Counted from the stretch's first letter, positions 1 to 12,170 are shown. The stretch is 64,000 nt of DNA from Mugil cephalus (GCF_022458985.1 NC_061770.1:4031001-4095000); one strand, 5' to 3'. The notes: generated by a model not told the origin, from the letters alone. Numbers and translations: made by a program.

Positions 1-928
1 TTTTTATCACCACTGTTGTTTCTGTGCCTGATCTGGGGGTTTCAAGGTGGGTGCTGTAAAGCATCTTGAGACAGTTTGTATTGATATTGGTGTTATATAA
101 ATAAAAAGAAAGTGAACTGAATTGAATTAAATATCCTTGATTTTAAGGATAATGCTGTTTACTGATGTAATATTCATGCTTTCAACCTCGCTTAGAGTTT
201 ATGTTTCATTCATTCCCTGTTCCCTGAGAATCTCCTGTCAGGACTTTCCGTTGTTGTTATCAGGAACTGAGACTTCTACTTCAGTGGATCAGTTGTGTCT
301 ATTTCAAGCGTGACATCTGGAGGTAACCAACGAGTGCAGAGAGAGATGTGCAGCTCAAAGACTCAGCTGTGAGACACAAAGCTGTGCTCTGCTTTATTGG
401 CAGAAACTGGTTCAGTGAAGAGAGAAATTGAGGTGTCCTGGCCTTAAATAAAGGTGTCAACAAGTAAAACATTCACACAAAATAAAGTTGAATTGTATTG
501 TGCACTTTAAATCCATGTAAACAGTTGTCTTTTAGATACTGAATGATACTGAAATGATTGGACTAAATCAGTGATGGTTCTAAAAATGCTCCAACCACAC
601 AAAGGCATAAATTATATTTATAATCAAATGAGACCAAAAATTCTTTTCGCTCGACAATCATGGAGGAACTGCAAACTATAAGAATTCACTCAGTGTCATA
701 AACAGTCCCTTCCATTAGAACATGTAGCACCATCGGCACTGAGTATGAAGAGAAAAAAAACGTATATATAAATAAATACAGCACATGACTATGAATTGAA
801 TGAATTAAAATCAGTGTTCTGGATCTCTAACCAGCATAGTTTCATTCACTAACATAGAACATAACATAAAATACATGATAATGGTGGATGTGTTACGTTT
901 TCTCTGTGTGTTATTATAGAAATGCAAA

Positions 929-931
929 CAC

Positions 932-979
<48 letters not shown>
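929..979. repeat. (CA)n microsatellite
   Basis: About 25 CA units, interrupted once by CG near the start. It produces a spurious Cys-Val open frame on the minus strand. Confidence 0.95.
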
Positions 980-982
<3 letters not shown>

Positions 983-1550
983 TGATAAATGTCTAGTATG
1001 ACAGCAAGTCCCAGAGTGTGTGTCCACATCTGCTGACAGAGGAAGAACTGCAGTACGGCACATCCATACACGTCACTTTAAACACACACACACAAGCATA
1101 CGTAATCGCAGATGAATACACACACTCTGTGCACATACACAAACACACATCAACCAAACAAATGAGCTGACTGTCAGTCCATCACTGTTTAGCAAACTCT
1201 GACACTCCAGACAGTCAGATCGTCCTGTAATGTGAGAGCAGGAGATGATGGATGATTTTTCAACAAGCAAATAACAAATTAGGAAACGGTGGCAATAAAG
1301 AGTGAGCTTCAATAAAAGATGGCAAATGGGAACAATGAATCCTTCTGTATCAGCAGCTTCTGAGAAACGGGTGAACCCTTGAGGGTCAGTGAATAAACCT
1401 GCATGAAATCAGTCACAGAGCTCTGAGGGAGACCAGCCTCAGACTCTGTACTGTTATCTGACCAGAAATCTGCTTTCTAATGGTTATCCAGGCCACAAGC
1501 TACAAATAAATGATTAATCACACCAGTTTCTGCTTACTGTGTATTAATGC

Positions 1551-1594
1551 CAAACAAACAAAACAAAACAAAACAAAACAAAACAAAAAAAAAA
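1551..1594. repeat. (AAAAC)n simple repeat
   Basis: Repeated AAAAC units ending in a run of A. This may be the A-rich tail of an old retroposon, but no body is recognisable beside it. Confidence 0.8.
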
Positions 1595-3312
1595 GAGGGG
1601 ACTGATAATGTTTCTCAAAGCTTCCACTTTAACTACAGAGAAGAAACCAAAAACTGCTCTATATTTTCCTTGGGGGCGCAGAAATGACAGCTCCTCGCTT
1701 CACAAGTGCATCCAGAGAAATATACTTGAAAGATCATTAATATCATCAATAAATGTTATTTCATTCAAAATACTTTTTAGTAGTTACTTTGAGCACATGG
1801 TGCAGCATTAGAGACAGACCACATGCACAATATTGTAAAGAATACCGCAAAAAAGACAGAGAGAGAGGGGTGATGGTGTTAGATATGGATGAAATGATGA
1901 AGGGATGATGGATGAGGACAGGAAAATGGAAGAGTAGATATTTCTCCTGTGTGACCTAGTTCTTTCAGTCAAGGTTACACACACACATGCACACATCTAT
2001 CACAGACAAGACGATGCACTGATGTTGGTCTGCACACATCCCCGACACAAATTAGAAATCATATTATTTTTCATTGAAGAAACAGGCTGGTCAGGATTAT
2101 TTTAAGCAGAGTAATCCCCATTTGGTTCTTTGGTAAGGCTTTGGGGTAGCATGATAATTTGATGCATTTTAATAGTTTTCTGGACAACTAAACCGTTTTA
2201 TTTTGACATTGAGAATAATATAAAATATCACCAGGCTTATTTTCTAAAATGTACCTCATTTTAATTTTTAGGTCTGAATTCTGATAAATAAACACTACAC
2301 ACAATACCATGCTGACATTAAGTCAAGCGGCCTATTTCTGAAAGAAACTAAGAAACTCTGCATTTGTAACTAAATCATATTAAAGGAATATGAATCCAGC
2401 AAAGGACATATTTCCTTTGGCAACAACAAAATAATTCCATTAAGATAGAGAGTAGAGCTGGCAGCATTCTTCTGCCGTTGCTGAATTGACAATATTGGAA
2501 AAATATAACTTTTAAATCTCTGCGCTCACTGATGCGTGACTCCATGAAGCCTCCTGTTAGACCCTCAGCTCATTTCTGTTCCGCATCTTCTGATTCAGCT
2601 CTTTTCACCCTTTCACTTGTGTTTTAAGAATCTTTCAGCGAGTTAATACAAAACCCCAAAGTCTCTGTGGGACTTTGAAATGTTAAAATGTAAAAAAATA
2701 CCTTTGTTTGCTTTTTTATGTCCATTCAGAGTTTGATGTAATATTGAGGGGTCATATGCCTCCACGGTATTCAGAATGAACTGGATGGATTAGAATGATC
2801 TGATAAGATACATGCAAAATATCAGTCAGAGTGTAGATGTTGAAAGCAACATTTGAACATTTCAACATCAGTTGCAGCTAACAGGGGAAGAAGTGTATGG
2901 ATGTACCATGTTTGCTCCTGGAAATACATCAACTGATTTACCTCATGTGGAGCTAACATGCACAGAAAGAATGACCTTTTTTTTTCAAAACTTTGGGAAA
3001 CAATTGGTTCAGTATTTACATGGTATTAGGAGCTCATATGTTCCTATATGATGAACAATCTGATCTGACCAGGCTGATCTGATAGTTACACAAGGCATTA
3101 TTAGTGGAGTAGTGGTGCAGCCCACTCTGGACTGTCAAAATAGATAATCTCAATGACAATCTCATTTGCACAGATAAGGATTTTTTTTTTTTTAAATTGT
3201 GCTTAAAATCCAATAAATCGCTGACCACTATACACATTTTTGCCAGAATAGTTTTATACCTGTGTAACATTGCTGTTTACATGATACAGTTATTTTCTGA
3301 CTTTCCTTCCAG

Positions 3313-3791
3313 AATGACAACCCTGTTGATCCAGAGGAGGTCATGGAGCTGACTCTGGAAGGAGGAGACTTATCTACAAACTGCCGTGCCTCCTCCTGCT
3401 CTATCAACTCCTCTCAATTCTCTGGTTACTACCACCTGCGCCGCGGAGGAGGAGGAGAAGGAGGAGGCCTGTCCTCTACATCTGGAGGTAGAGAGGTTGC
3501 AATGGGTGAGGTGGATGTAGAAGAGGAAGAAGATGAAGAGGGAGAGGAAGGAGAGAAATTAGAAAAGGAGGACAAAGAACCACCTGTGCCGCTCCCTCCT
3601 CTGTTGAACTTGGCTCCTCTGCTGTCAAACAGCCAGGAGCTGGACAGCGGAGTAGGCCGGACTGACGACAGCACCCGCTATGAGGAGTCATCTGAACATG
3701 ACCTACTGGGTGATCAGACCAGCGCCTGCAACACCAACACCACAAACACACCAGGCAGTACCAGGAAGTTCAGACCAGGACCCAGCCCCAG
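3313..3791 (+). CDS. pdzrn4: PDZRN4-like exon with acidic low-complexity block and [12 protein letters not shown]
   Basis: The acceptor is TTCCTTCCAG before AATGAC (phase 0) and the donor is CCCAG|GTAGAT (phase 2). It encodes a Gly-rich run, then a Glu/Asp-rich block, then the conserved family motif [12 protein letters not shown] followed by SSEHDLLGD. It ends in a Pro/Ser/Arg-rich sequence that continues across a 92-bp intron. Confidence 0.85.
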
Positions 3792-6700
3792 GTAGATCAT
3801 GAAATCAGTGAAACATCTTGAAAACTATGATTTCACATTAGTAGATGGGTAATAATATGTACAAATTTGATTTCTGTACCCAGGCCCAGTCCCAGACCAA
3901 GCCCCGGCCTTGGTCCCAGTCCAAGACCAAGCCCCAGCCCCGGACATGGCAGAGGAGACACCACTCCTCCCTTCCTCCACCTCAGGGACCTGCAGCTCCA
4001 GCTCAGCTCAGAATCCCTGGACTGGACTGGTGGAGGTACAGTAGGAGCAGCATACAGCCCCCATCACCATTATCACAAGGTATTTTAAGATGAAGTCACC
4101 AGGTGATGTTTTGTTTGTCATTTGTCAGCTATAAAAGCCCAAAACAAAGCTCCAATTCAACTAAAACTAATAAATAGATCCAATGAAATGAAAAATAAAA
4201 ATAAATAAATGAATATACTGGGGGATATGTATTTTATTCACCAGGTCCCACATCCAATGTTGCTTTGTCCGACATGAATGTCTGATAATCTACTGCTGAA
4301 AATAGACATCATTGTCCTCATGATTCTTTTTCCACAGGAAACAACTGTGTTAGGCCTCACTAACATATTATTTTGACATAAATTTAAAGATTTCAGGAGA
4401 AACCTCTCTGAACAAAAGACTAATACACTGGCACTTTCCCACAGTCACTGACAATATGAAAAAATGCACGCTACAGCTAAACCTATACTTTGATTTCAAG
4501 CCTAATTACTCAAATTGACTTTCAGTGAGACGCACAGTATGTGCTCATGTATTTCAGCACATTCAAATCCTTTCAGCAATTATCTAGAGTGGTGCATTTC
4601 AGTTGTCTCATAGCAACAGGATATGTGACCAGTGCTTCCACTGTATTTAGTGCTGGTAGGGAATTGTTACTTTCCAACATTTAATGTAATCAGTGTTTTG
4701 GCAAATTTAACCGAGCATCTAACTGTGTTAATGGATTTAGAGTTTAGTTCTTATTTCTGTTACTGACACAAGAAAAGGCTGATGCCAGAAAGCTACCCTA
4801 CCCACGTGTAGTAAGTAATCTTCATCATGTTAATCCACTTACTAATTAGTACAGCGGGATCAGCTAAAGGTTGATAATTGTAGAATATATCCATCTATAA
4901 CTAAAGTGACCTGTTCAAGTCACCATGAAAAACAAACTCATTGCAATCATCTGATCCAGGGGATCATGCTTATTATATTTGAGGTGCAGCACATACATAA
5001 TGAAGAGCAGAACACTGCGAAACATTTTCCAGTTCAACCATTGAACAGCTGATAGAACCCACTGTTTAGATGACATTACTCACTATGATCAGTTATCTTC
5101 TCAATAATATCAGTCAGATGTTCTTGACGAGTTATCTCGGAAAGCATGTCCAGTACAATCAGATGTCCCTGGAAAGTAAGAAAGTAGTTATTTGCTAAAT
5201 TCTGCTAATTTCTAACCTCTGACCCGCAGCACTACCACCACCATCTCCACCAGCCCCCCCTGACGATGATGATGATGATGCCAGGCCTGACAGAGGAGGA
5301 GTGCCAGCGTTACCAAGAGCTACTGGAGATCAAATGCCAGTATGAGAAACATACCGAAAAACATCGGAGAGAATTAGTGAAAAATGAACAAGAGGGCGTT
5401 GTGGCAGAAGGTGGAGACCAGGGGGAGACAAAAGAGGCAGAGACGGAGGACTCTTCTTCAGTGGTGGTGGATGTGAACTGCAATGAGACATTAAGTGAGC
5501 ATGAGATGGCGCTGATTGAGGAGGAGCTACGCCACCTGGAGTTTAAGTGCCGCAATATTCTCCGAGCACAAAAGATGCAGCAGCTCCGAGAGAGATGTCT
5601 GAAAGCCTGGATGATGGAGGAGGAGACAGTGGCAGTTGGACCAGGTAACCATGACAACAACTGACATGAGAATGTGTGACACAAATACCAAAATCTGACA
5701 TCTTGATTTATTAGTTTAGTATCCATGTCAATTAAAAACCAACAGTTATGCAAAGATGAAGAGAGACATTCACAACTCTGGTCTAAGAAATAGTCACATA
5801 AACCTAAAACTACCTCAGTCTATTATTTTACTTTGTTTGGTACAGAAGAAACAAATAAGATCTTGTGTGAATTGTTTTAATGGACGTTAGCTGTGTCGAT
5901 AGAACTAATATAGTTATTTTTCCAGCTAAACAGCTGTAGTGTCCTCGACCTTCTCATCTTAACAATAAAGTGAACATTTTTTCCCCTACAGATTATTAAT
6001 CTAAACATTTAAGGTTGAGGTTTGGAGATATGTTTAGAGATCTAAAGTGGATGGCAGGTTAAACTGACAGAATAGGAAAGAAAACTCCTCCTTCAACACA
6101 GCACAGCACAGCACAGGAGGCGTTGGTTAATGTTGGTGATGGCAGATTGAAATAAACAGGTTTGGAGAAGCAGAACAATACATATACAGTGGAAAAAACA
6201 TCAGACTGAAGATCAGTGAGATCCTGTTTTGACGCCATGGCACTGTAATATCTGCAAAAGAAGAAGAAAAAAGCCTGAAGCAATGATATATTTTTCTGTA
6301 AATATGTGTGAATAACAATGTATCCAGTATATGGAGAACTGCTTACAATAAAAAAAAATATATATATATATATATGGTTGAAATTAAATTAGACATTAAA
6401 ATTTAAGTATATTGCACAGTTGTTTTTATTGTTTAATGTCTGTTCCAAGATCAGCCATTAGATGGCAACAAACACTTTTGTTTTGGATGCTTTAGAACAT
6501 GCAGCAAGGATTTGTAAAAGTTTAAGGAGTCAACACGTGAAAGAAGATAGAGATTTAATATTTCAAATGGTTTCCTACATTCTCAAAGACATTTCATTCA
6601 CAGATGCCAATATCTGAATGAATCGAGTTGTTATCTTTGGTAAAATAGTCTCTGACACCAAACTGAGAGGACAAAAACCAGTGTCAAAGACCCAGTTTTG

Positions 6701-9700
6701 AAGAAGGGCCTGCATTACCAGGTCAGGATCATGAGTTACTTGATTCCTGATAATTCAACTGTGATCCAAACTCAGAAATACTTGAATCAAACAGGTGATA
6801 TGAAGTGATCGAATACACAGACAGTCAGACTTGTGAGTGTGTACACTACAGAAAATAATTAAAACTATTTGTATTTTCCTTGTAGATATGGATAATGATA
6901 ATGATGACAACGATGATCCTCATCGCCACGAGTTGTCGGCCATCAATGAACTCCCAGAGCGAGAACGATCGGACGACAAAGACAGCACTAGCGCCTACAA
7001 CACTGGAGGGGAGAGCTGCCACAGCACGCCATTGGTCAGCACAGAGCAGATTCCACCTCTGCAGGAAGATGAAGATGAAGGAGGGAGACGACTGATGTCT
7101 CCTCCTCCTCTCCTCCACATCGGTCGCCTCCCCACTCTGAACTCTCCCCTCACACAGAGGCGTCACAGGCGGGACACAGACAGAGAGAGACGTCACTCAC
7201 ACCTCTGCTCCTCTTTCTCTCCGGGCACCTACAGGAAGTATGAAGCAGCCAATGGCAACTTGGCAAATGGCTCAAGCTCCACCCCCTCTACGCCTTCCAA
7301 GTTCAGGTCTGTTATTGACACATACACTGATCAGGCATAACATTATGACCACTGACAGAAGTAAATCACATTGACCATATTCTGACAATTCAGTGTTCTT
7401 CTGGAAAACTTTTGGAATGTTATGAAGGTGGTCATAATGCTATGCCTGATCAGTGTAGTTATTATTGATTTAACTGCATTTATATTTCATTTGAATAATA
7501 CTGGATATGTGCGTATTGCCATCTTCAGATCACTCACCAGAGAGGCGGGGTCATCTAGAAGGGGGGTAGCTGATGGAGGTCGGGGATCCAGATCAGGTAC
7601 AGTGCGTGATTCTCTAACTAATTATGGTGTTTTTCTGTTTACAAATTGTTCTGTTGCACTAGGTAGCACACAGAAAACCACTGTATGGAAGTAGGTCCAG
7701 TTTTAACCTTTAATGATGCAACTGTCACTGCAGTTGGAGTCACCAACAGGCCTGAAGGTGGAAGTGCAGAGTCCAGTCCTTATTTCACCAGAAGACACCA
7801 CAGTCACCATAAACCATTAGAACGCTATCAAAGCTGCATGACGCTGCCCTCTGAAGGTCTGGTGGACCCTCTGGACCGAGTAAGGGACAGAGCTAGAGCG
7901 GAGGGTGAAGAGAGAGGGATGGGGACAGGCAGCAGCGGCCCAGCCAGCCCCAGGAGTGTGAACAGCGCCCCCTGTGGACTCGAGGACCACCGTGTAGGTC
8001 CATCACGGTTAGGACTGGCCTTACCGCTTGGACTAACTCACTCCTCACCAACTGCCTCACCGCAACGCATGGAATGGAAGGTAAACGGTGTGGCAGCGCT
8101 TCACATGATTACTTTTAAAGCACTGGCTGGTTAACAGGTTTGCTCACTACAACACATAAAATACTATGTTTCCTCTTTTCCTATGGTGTTAAAATGTAGA
8201 AATTCAGTTTTACAGCTTTTTAGACTTGACAATACAGAGTTAATCAGCGGTCTCAAGCACAATTCTTCAGCTTTAGTTTTATAGTATACTAAAATGTATT
8301 GAATCAATGGTATATTGATAATACGCTATAGGATTTGTAAAAAAAACAACAAAAAACAGTAAGACTGTGTGAGAAATTAATATTAACTAGGAATTCAATT
8401 GCAGTATTTTTTTCTTCTATATTTTACATGTAGTCCTGCTTCATGTTTCAAACACACTGTATGTTGATATCAGAAATCTAGTTCATCATTTTAAACTCTA
8501 GTATGAGGTATACAGGGATATAGCTAATAGCTTTATATAACTCACAGCACAGTTTTTAAAGGTAGCACAGCCTCAATCAACAATCATCATGGAACTATTA
8601 AACCAAAGACTTTTCTTAACCCAGTGTGAAACCCTGAGAACAGAAGGGAACTAGGAGTCTGAGGTTGAGGGGAAGCTTAACAACAAAGACACCAAGAAGC
8701 TTAATAAACCCCACAAGGCTTGAATATATTATTGGTCGGCCTTTAACTGCCTGCTTTGATGCGTGTGCTCTGTGTCCAGGTAAAGATCCGCAGTGACGGC
8801 ACTCGTTATGTGGCCAAGCGGCCAGTCAGGGATCGTCTGCTGAAGGCCAGAGCCATGAAGATTCGAGAGGAACGCAGTGGCATGACGACTGATGATGATG
8901 CTGCCAGTGAAATGAAGCAGGTACAGGCTGCACAATCAACACAGAAATCTGCATGAATTCATATTTACAGGGTGTAAGTGAATTGATCATACATGTTCTC
9001 TCATCACACTCTGATGTGGTGAGACCAGAAGGATTTTTTATGTTCAGTTCATCATTTCCTCCTTATATTTTCCTTTTGAGAAGGAAACAATCAAAAATCC
9101 TAAGAAAGGTTTCAAGATGGCTCCTGTAGTTATTATATCATTTGACTGAACTGATTCCACATTTGGACAAAGCCAATCAAATAATGCATGAGGAAGTAAC
9201 ATCAGAAGCGCACAAAGTCACCTATCTATCTTGCTACTGATTTGTATCACATCTCTTATTTCTGCACTGAGGTTATGACATACTTCTTCTTGAAGCCAGA
9301 AATAACTGTCCTCCAAACAGGGCCGATACTGGAGCAAAGAGGAGAGGAAACAGCAGCTCCTGAGAGCCAGAGAGTACCGAAGAAGAAGAGAGTTCATGAT
9401 GCAGAGTCGTTTGGACTATCTCAAAGGAGACAGGTAGGCAAAGGAAAATGACTGAAAGTAACAAAATAGTCCCTAATTTATTCGCAGCATGCATAAAACA
9501 TGAGCTAAAGAAGAACTATAGTAAGTTGTCCTAAAAGCTGTTGAGTCAGTATATATTTTAAATAGATCTTCAGGTTATCTTGATGTACATCAGGTTGTTG
9601 TAAACATATTTATTGCTTTAAATGATAGCTATTTGGATTGCTACAGATAAAAAAAATGTGGAGTTAGTGTGGAAATCCATACACGATAACAAACTCTTTG

Positions 9701-10611
9701 TTAATCCAACCCAATAATCAGCTGTTAGCTGTTAGCTTAACAGCTGTTTCCACAAAATGTATTGGAATCTCACAAATACTGAGACATATTTTTTTCCTTT
9801 CTTTTTTCTTTTTTTTTTTGGTGGTTTGAAAATTGAGAAGTGAACAAAGTGAACATGCATGACATGTTGTATGAAAGCTTTAATAACTTAAACAAACATG
9901 GCTGATCCCTGCTTTACTTGCCAATTACAATAATTGAGTCAGTTTCCGTTAGAGTCAAGCTGTTAACTGGAACTTAATTACACAACTTTGAACTTTGGAA
10001 AGGGCGATGACTGTGTTTCATATCACTTCCCTGTACCAAGTTACAGGAAATAGAGTTCAACTTGAGTTACATTAAGTCACCCATGTGGGACAAACATGCA
10101 TGGGAAGAGTTTATTTCTTCAACAGAGAGAAATTATCAGCTCCAGTGTTTACATGGTTATGAGAACATATTATTTTATTTATTAAACTTTTATTTTAAGG
10201 TTTAAACCACCTTCCATCAGCTTTGACCAGATGTTAGTTGTGCACAACAAATTAACATGACAATATTAACAAAAGACCTGTATCTATAAGAACCGTATAG
10301 AAAACTAACTTAAAGTCTGAAATAAATTGGACGGCTGCTCTTCTTACACACTTTGTTTTGTTGTCAGGGACCTATCATCATCCACAGCGTGCCCTGAAGA
10401 CCCTCGTTCATCCCAGAGCACCCAGGTCTACACCCAACAGAACTTCCCCAACAACAATATCTTGCTGCTGAGCCAGAAGAAAATTATGAAGAAGAGGAAC
10501 CGACGTATCCTCGACAACTGGATCACCATCCAAGAGCTGCTGGCTCATGGCTCGAGGTCGCCAGATGGAAAGAAAATATACAACCCTCTCCTGTCTGTCA
10601 CCACTGTGTGA
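3313..10611 (+). CDS. pdzrn4: PDZRN4-like protein (LNX3/4 family), C-terminal 807 residues
   Basis: Nine exons: 3313-3791, 3884-4079, 5230-5644, 6886-7306, 7529-7596, 7734-8080, 8780-8920, 9321-9433 and 10368-10611. They sum to 2424 nt with consistent phases, giving 807 codons plus TGA. The family consists of E3 ubiquitin ligases with a RING finger and PDZ domains, acting as scaffolds at membranes and in neurons and muscle. Only the region after the PDZ domains lies here. Landmarks are [90 protein letters not shown] and the C-terminal LLSVTTV, a class I PDZ-binding end. SSEHDLLGD and the EMAL-EEEL helix resemble PDZRN4 more than PDZRN3, from memory of the family. I think mammalian genes carry most of this region in one terminal exon, so the many introns are odd. 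Membership of the PDZRN3/4 family is nearly certain; the choice of paralogue is about 70% sure. Confidence 0.9.
3884..4079 (+). CDS. pdzrn4: PDZRN4-like exon with Pro-Ser-Arg repeats
   Basis: The acceptor is GTACCCAG and the donor is CACAAG|GTATTT, chosen over an earlier GGAG|GTACAG because it alone gives phase 0, matching the next exon. It encodes tandem [13 protein letters not shown] units, then [13 protein letters not shown] and a His-rich end. The His run continues at the start of the next exon, which supports the junction. Confidence 0.75.
5230..5644 (+). CDS. pdzrn4: PDZRN4-like exon with conserved helices
   Basis: Enters at GACCCGCAG|CAC in phase 0 and leaves at CCAG|GTAACC in phase 1. 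It encodes a His/Pro stretch, five Met from an ATG repeat, [12 protein letters not shown], and the helix [16 protein letters not shown] followed by RAQKMQQL. Both helices are conserved in PDZRN3 and PDZRN4. Confidence 0.88.
6886..7306 (+). CDS. pdzrn4: PDZRN4-like exon with [15 protein letters not shown] motif
   Basis: The acceptor is CCTTGTAG|AT and the donor is TTCAG|GTCTGT (phase 2). It starts with an Asp/Asn-rich run, then the conserved [11 protein letters not shown] and [15 protein letters not shown], then a divergent Pro/Arg/Ser-rich stretch. Reading on past the donor reaches a stop within the MITE that fills the next intron. Confidence 0.88.
7325..7455. mobile_element. Tc1-type MITE filling a short pdzrn4 intron
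   Basis: Terminal inverted repeats CACTGATCAGGCATAACAT (left) and the complementary ATGCCTGATCAGTG (right) are flanked by TA on both sides, the Tc1/mariner target duplication. The internal GACAATTCAGTGTTCTTCTG also matches the Tc1-like remnant near 46.39 kb. The 131-bp element makes up most of the 222-bp intron 7307-7528. A longer relative lies at 58.9-59.4 kb. Confidence 0.85.
7529..7596 (+). CDS. pdzrn4: PDZRN4-like small exon (68 nt)
   Basis: The acceptor ATCTTCAG and donor TCAG|GTACAG fit the phases of both neighbours (2 in, 1 out). It encodes Arg/Gly/Ser-rich sequence starting [13 protein letters not shown] and is not itself conserved. The main support is phase and the splice sites. Confidence 0.65.
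7734..8080 (+). CDS. pdzrn4: PDZRN4-like exon ending in RMEWK
   Basis: The acceptor CACTGCAG|TT (phase 1) lies after a pyrimidine-poor stretch, so the exact start is less certain. The donor is TGGAAG|GTAAAC, phase 0. It contains [10 protein letters not shown] and ends in RMEWK, which joins [10 protein letters not shown] in the next exon as in the family ([14 protein letters not shown]). Confidence 0.8.
8780..8920 (+). CDS. pdzrn4: PDZRN4-like exon, conserved basic block
   Basis: 47 codons in phase 0 at both ends. It encodes [17 protein letters not shown], then [14 protein letters not shown] and ending SEMKQ. This is the most conserved part of the C-terminal region. Confidence 0.92.
9321..9433 (+). 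CDS. pdzrn4: PDZRN4-like exon, [11 protein letters not shown] block
   Basis: The acceptor CCAAACAG|GGC and donor GACAG|GTAGGC enclose [14 protein letters not shown] and [15 protein letters not shown], a conserved basic helix. It ends in phase 2. Confidence 0.92.
10368..10611 (+). CDS. pdzrn4: PDZRN4-like terminal coding exon
   Basis: Starts after TTGTCAG. It contains [30 protein letters not shown] and LLSVTTV, then TGA. The final Thr-Thr-Val is a class I PDZ ligand as in PDZRN3 and PDZRN4. Confidence 0.93.
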
Positions 10612-11099
10612 TCTGAGCAGGAAGAGGGGGAGGAAAGCTGGAGACAAGGAAGAGGGGAAATAAAATAAAAAAAGTATGGAGAAATTAAAATGGATAATAT
10701 GAACTTGGAACTACAAGATATAAGATTTAGATAAAAATTTAAGAAGACAAGAGACTGCAACATTTTGGTTTGGAATCCATTTAAAACTGCTGCCTGGCAT
10801 GACTTTTATAATTGTGTCATGCTAAAATAGAGAAGAAGAAACGTACAAAAGAAGAGCTCAGTCAGAGAAAGAAAGTGCAGAGAAGGCTGAAAAGATTGAG
10901 CTGAAACTGAACAATCAGGACTGACCGTGAAAAGTCGTGAGTTGTTTTATAATTATTCAGGGTAGAAAACAAATCCTGACTCTGGGAAACAACAACATCC
11001 TGATCAGCATCCTGTCTCCCAGCACCAAACACTTGAATGGAACCACTTTCTCAACCTCATTTAAGACCCAGTAAAGATGAGATATGTTATCCCCACGGT

Positions 11100-11262
11100 A
11101 AGTTCTGGCTCTAGTGCGGGGCCTCCTCCCAGGTGGCCGTGCCTCGTAAACGATCCCAGGAGGGATCCTCACCAGATCCACCAACCACCTCGACTGGCCC
11201 CTTTTGACACGGTGATGCAGCCACTCTGCTCTGAGCCTCCCCCAGTCAAGTGGAGAGACGTA
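11100..11262 (-). mobile_element. LINE-derived fragment in the 3' UTR
   Basis: GC-rich block resembling a very common fish repeat of probable non-LTR (RTE/Rex-like) origin. The diagnostic stretches are GGGCCTCCTCCCAGGTGG, CCAGGAGGGATCCTCACCAG and GAGCCTCCCCCAG. The open frames on both strands are repeat-derived. A related piece in the opposite orientation lies near 28.08-28.17 kb. The clade assignment is from memory. Confidence 0.55.
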
Positions 11263-12152
11263 CTTTTGCAAATGCAGGAGTTCCTTGTTAATTCAAATGT
11301 GCGTTTACTTCAGGACTTGGATTTTATCCACACATGTGGAGAGGCAGGAGGAATGATGAGACACTGAAAAATAAGAATGGAAAAAATTTCTGAGATCAGT
11401 TGGGGACACTAACTGTTCGAGGCAAGAAAATGGAGTGCTGAGGGTCCAGTGTTTCAGATTTGAGTTGTCTGAATACCTGAGGTTAATTATCTAATCAATT
11501 GAAGACACACTGACGAAGGTAAAGCTCCAGCCTGCCCATTACTGCCTCCTCTAGTGACAATTGATTCTTTATGCTTAGAAGACAGTAAATGTACAGGGAT
11601 TATGGAAGTGATGCTGCTACAGAGGGTAAAGTATTATCAGTATATGGTGAAAAATAACATATTCAATATTATGAACTGAAGGAGAAGCAGCCCAGTTTTT
11701 TTTACTCATTCATCTGTGAAGTTCATTTGTGACAAATAGTGCTTTTTGTTTCCTTTTTAATCATTATTTGTAAATCACTTCCCAGAATGAGAGTAATTTT
11801 TTAATTAATTTAATTTTATATATTTGTGTGTGTAAAGTATCCTGTGTTAAATCGTCTGTATTAAATGTACGACTGTTGCTTAAATCTTTTATAAATTTTG
11901 TACATTTTGTTTCTGCAGGATGATTCACAATGTGGCTGGTCTTTTGTGTACAAAGACACGTTAAAGCAGCATAATGACATGCATGTATGTAGTATTAAGG
12001 TGTTATTGGATATAATTCTGATCTAAAATGATGTAGTGAACAAAGACATTTTTAGTGGTGAAAAATGTGAAAGTGAAGAAAGCAGACAAAAATATTATTA
12101 AACTGAAGGACAACACGAGACATTAAAGGCTTCTGCTCTTTACTTGGTCTTT

Positions 12153-12158
12153 AATAAA
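12153..12158 (+). terminator. Candidate polyadenylation signal (AATAAA) for the PDZRN4-like gene
   Basis: AATAAA about 1.5 kb after the stop, followed ~15-25 bases later by T/G-rich sequence (GATTTGGTGTGTTT). An alternative lies near 10.66 kb. Chosen by position only. Confidence 0.35.
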
Positions 12159-12170
12159 CTTGTGTTAGAA

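Larger units (their letters stand above)
1..3312 (+). other. Intron of the PDZRN4-like gene (no coding exon seen)
   Basis: Non-coding sequence before the first recognisable exon at 3313. The first ~120 bases resemble the 3' tail of a common fish interspersed repeat, ending in a stretch reading like TATATAAATAAA followed by GAATTGAAT. The rest holds a CA microsatellite, an AAAAC repeat and AT-rich unique-looking sequence. The upstream exons expected for this family (RING finger, PDZ1, PDZ2) must lie left of the window. Short open frames here are rich in Cys-Val and are read out of the microsatellites. Confidence 0.6.
10612..12170 (+). other. Likely 3' UTR of the PDZRN4-like gene
   Basis: AT-rich non-coding sequence after the stop codon. 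It contains a LINE-derived fragment at about 11.10-11.26 kb. Two AATAAA contexts can be seen: an early A-rich one near 10.66 kb and a cleaner one at 12153. No other gene is seen. Confidence 0.45.

Noticed and set aside
811..1312. Two minus-strand open frames rich in Cys-Val
   Set aside because: They are translations of the CA microsatellite and neighbouring CA-rich sequence, with no protein similarity.
3429..3751. Two minus-strand frames of 81 and 91 residues
   Set aside because: Shadows of the PDZRN4-like exon; composition follows the Glu-rich block read in reverse.
11077..11367. A 96-residue plus-strand frame and a 104-residue minus-strand frame
   Set aside because: Both lie on a LINE-derived repeat in the 3' UTR.
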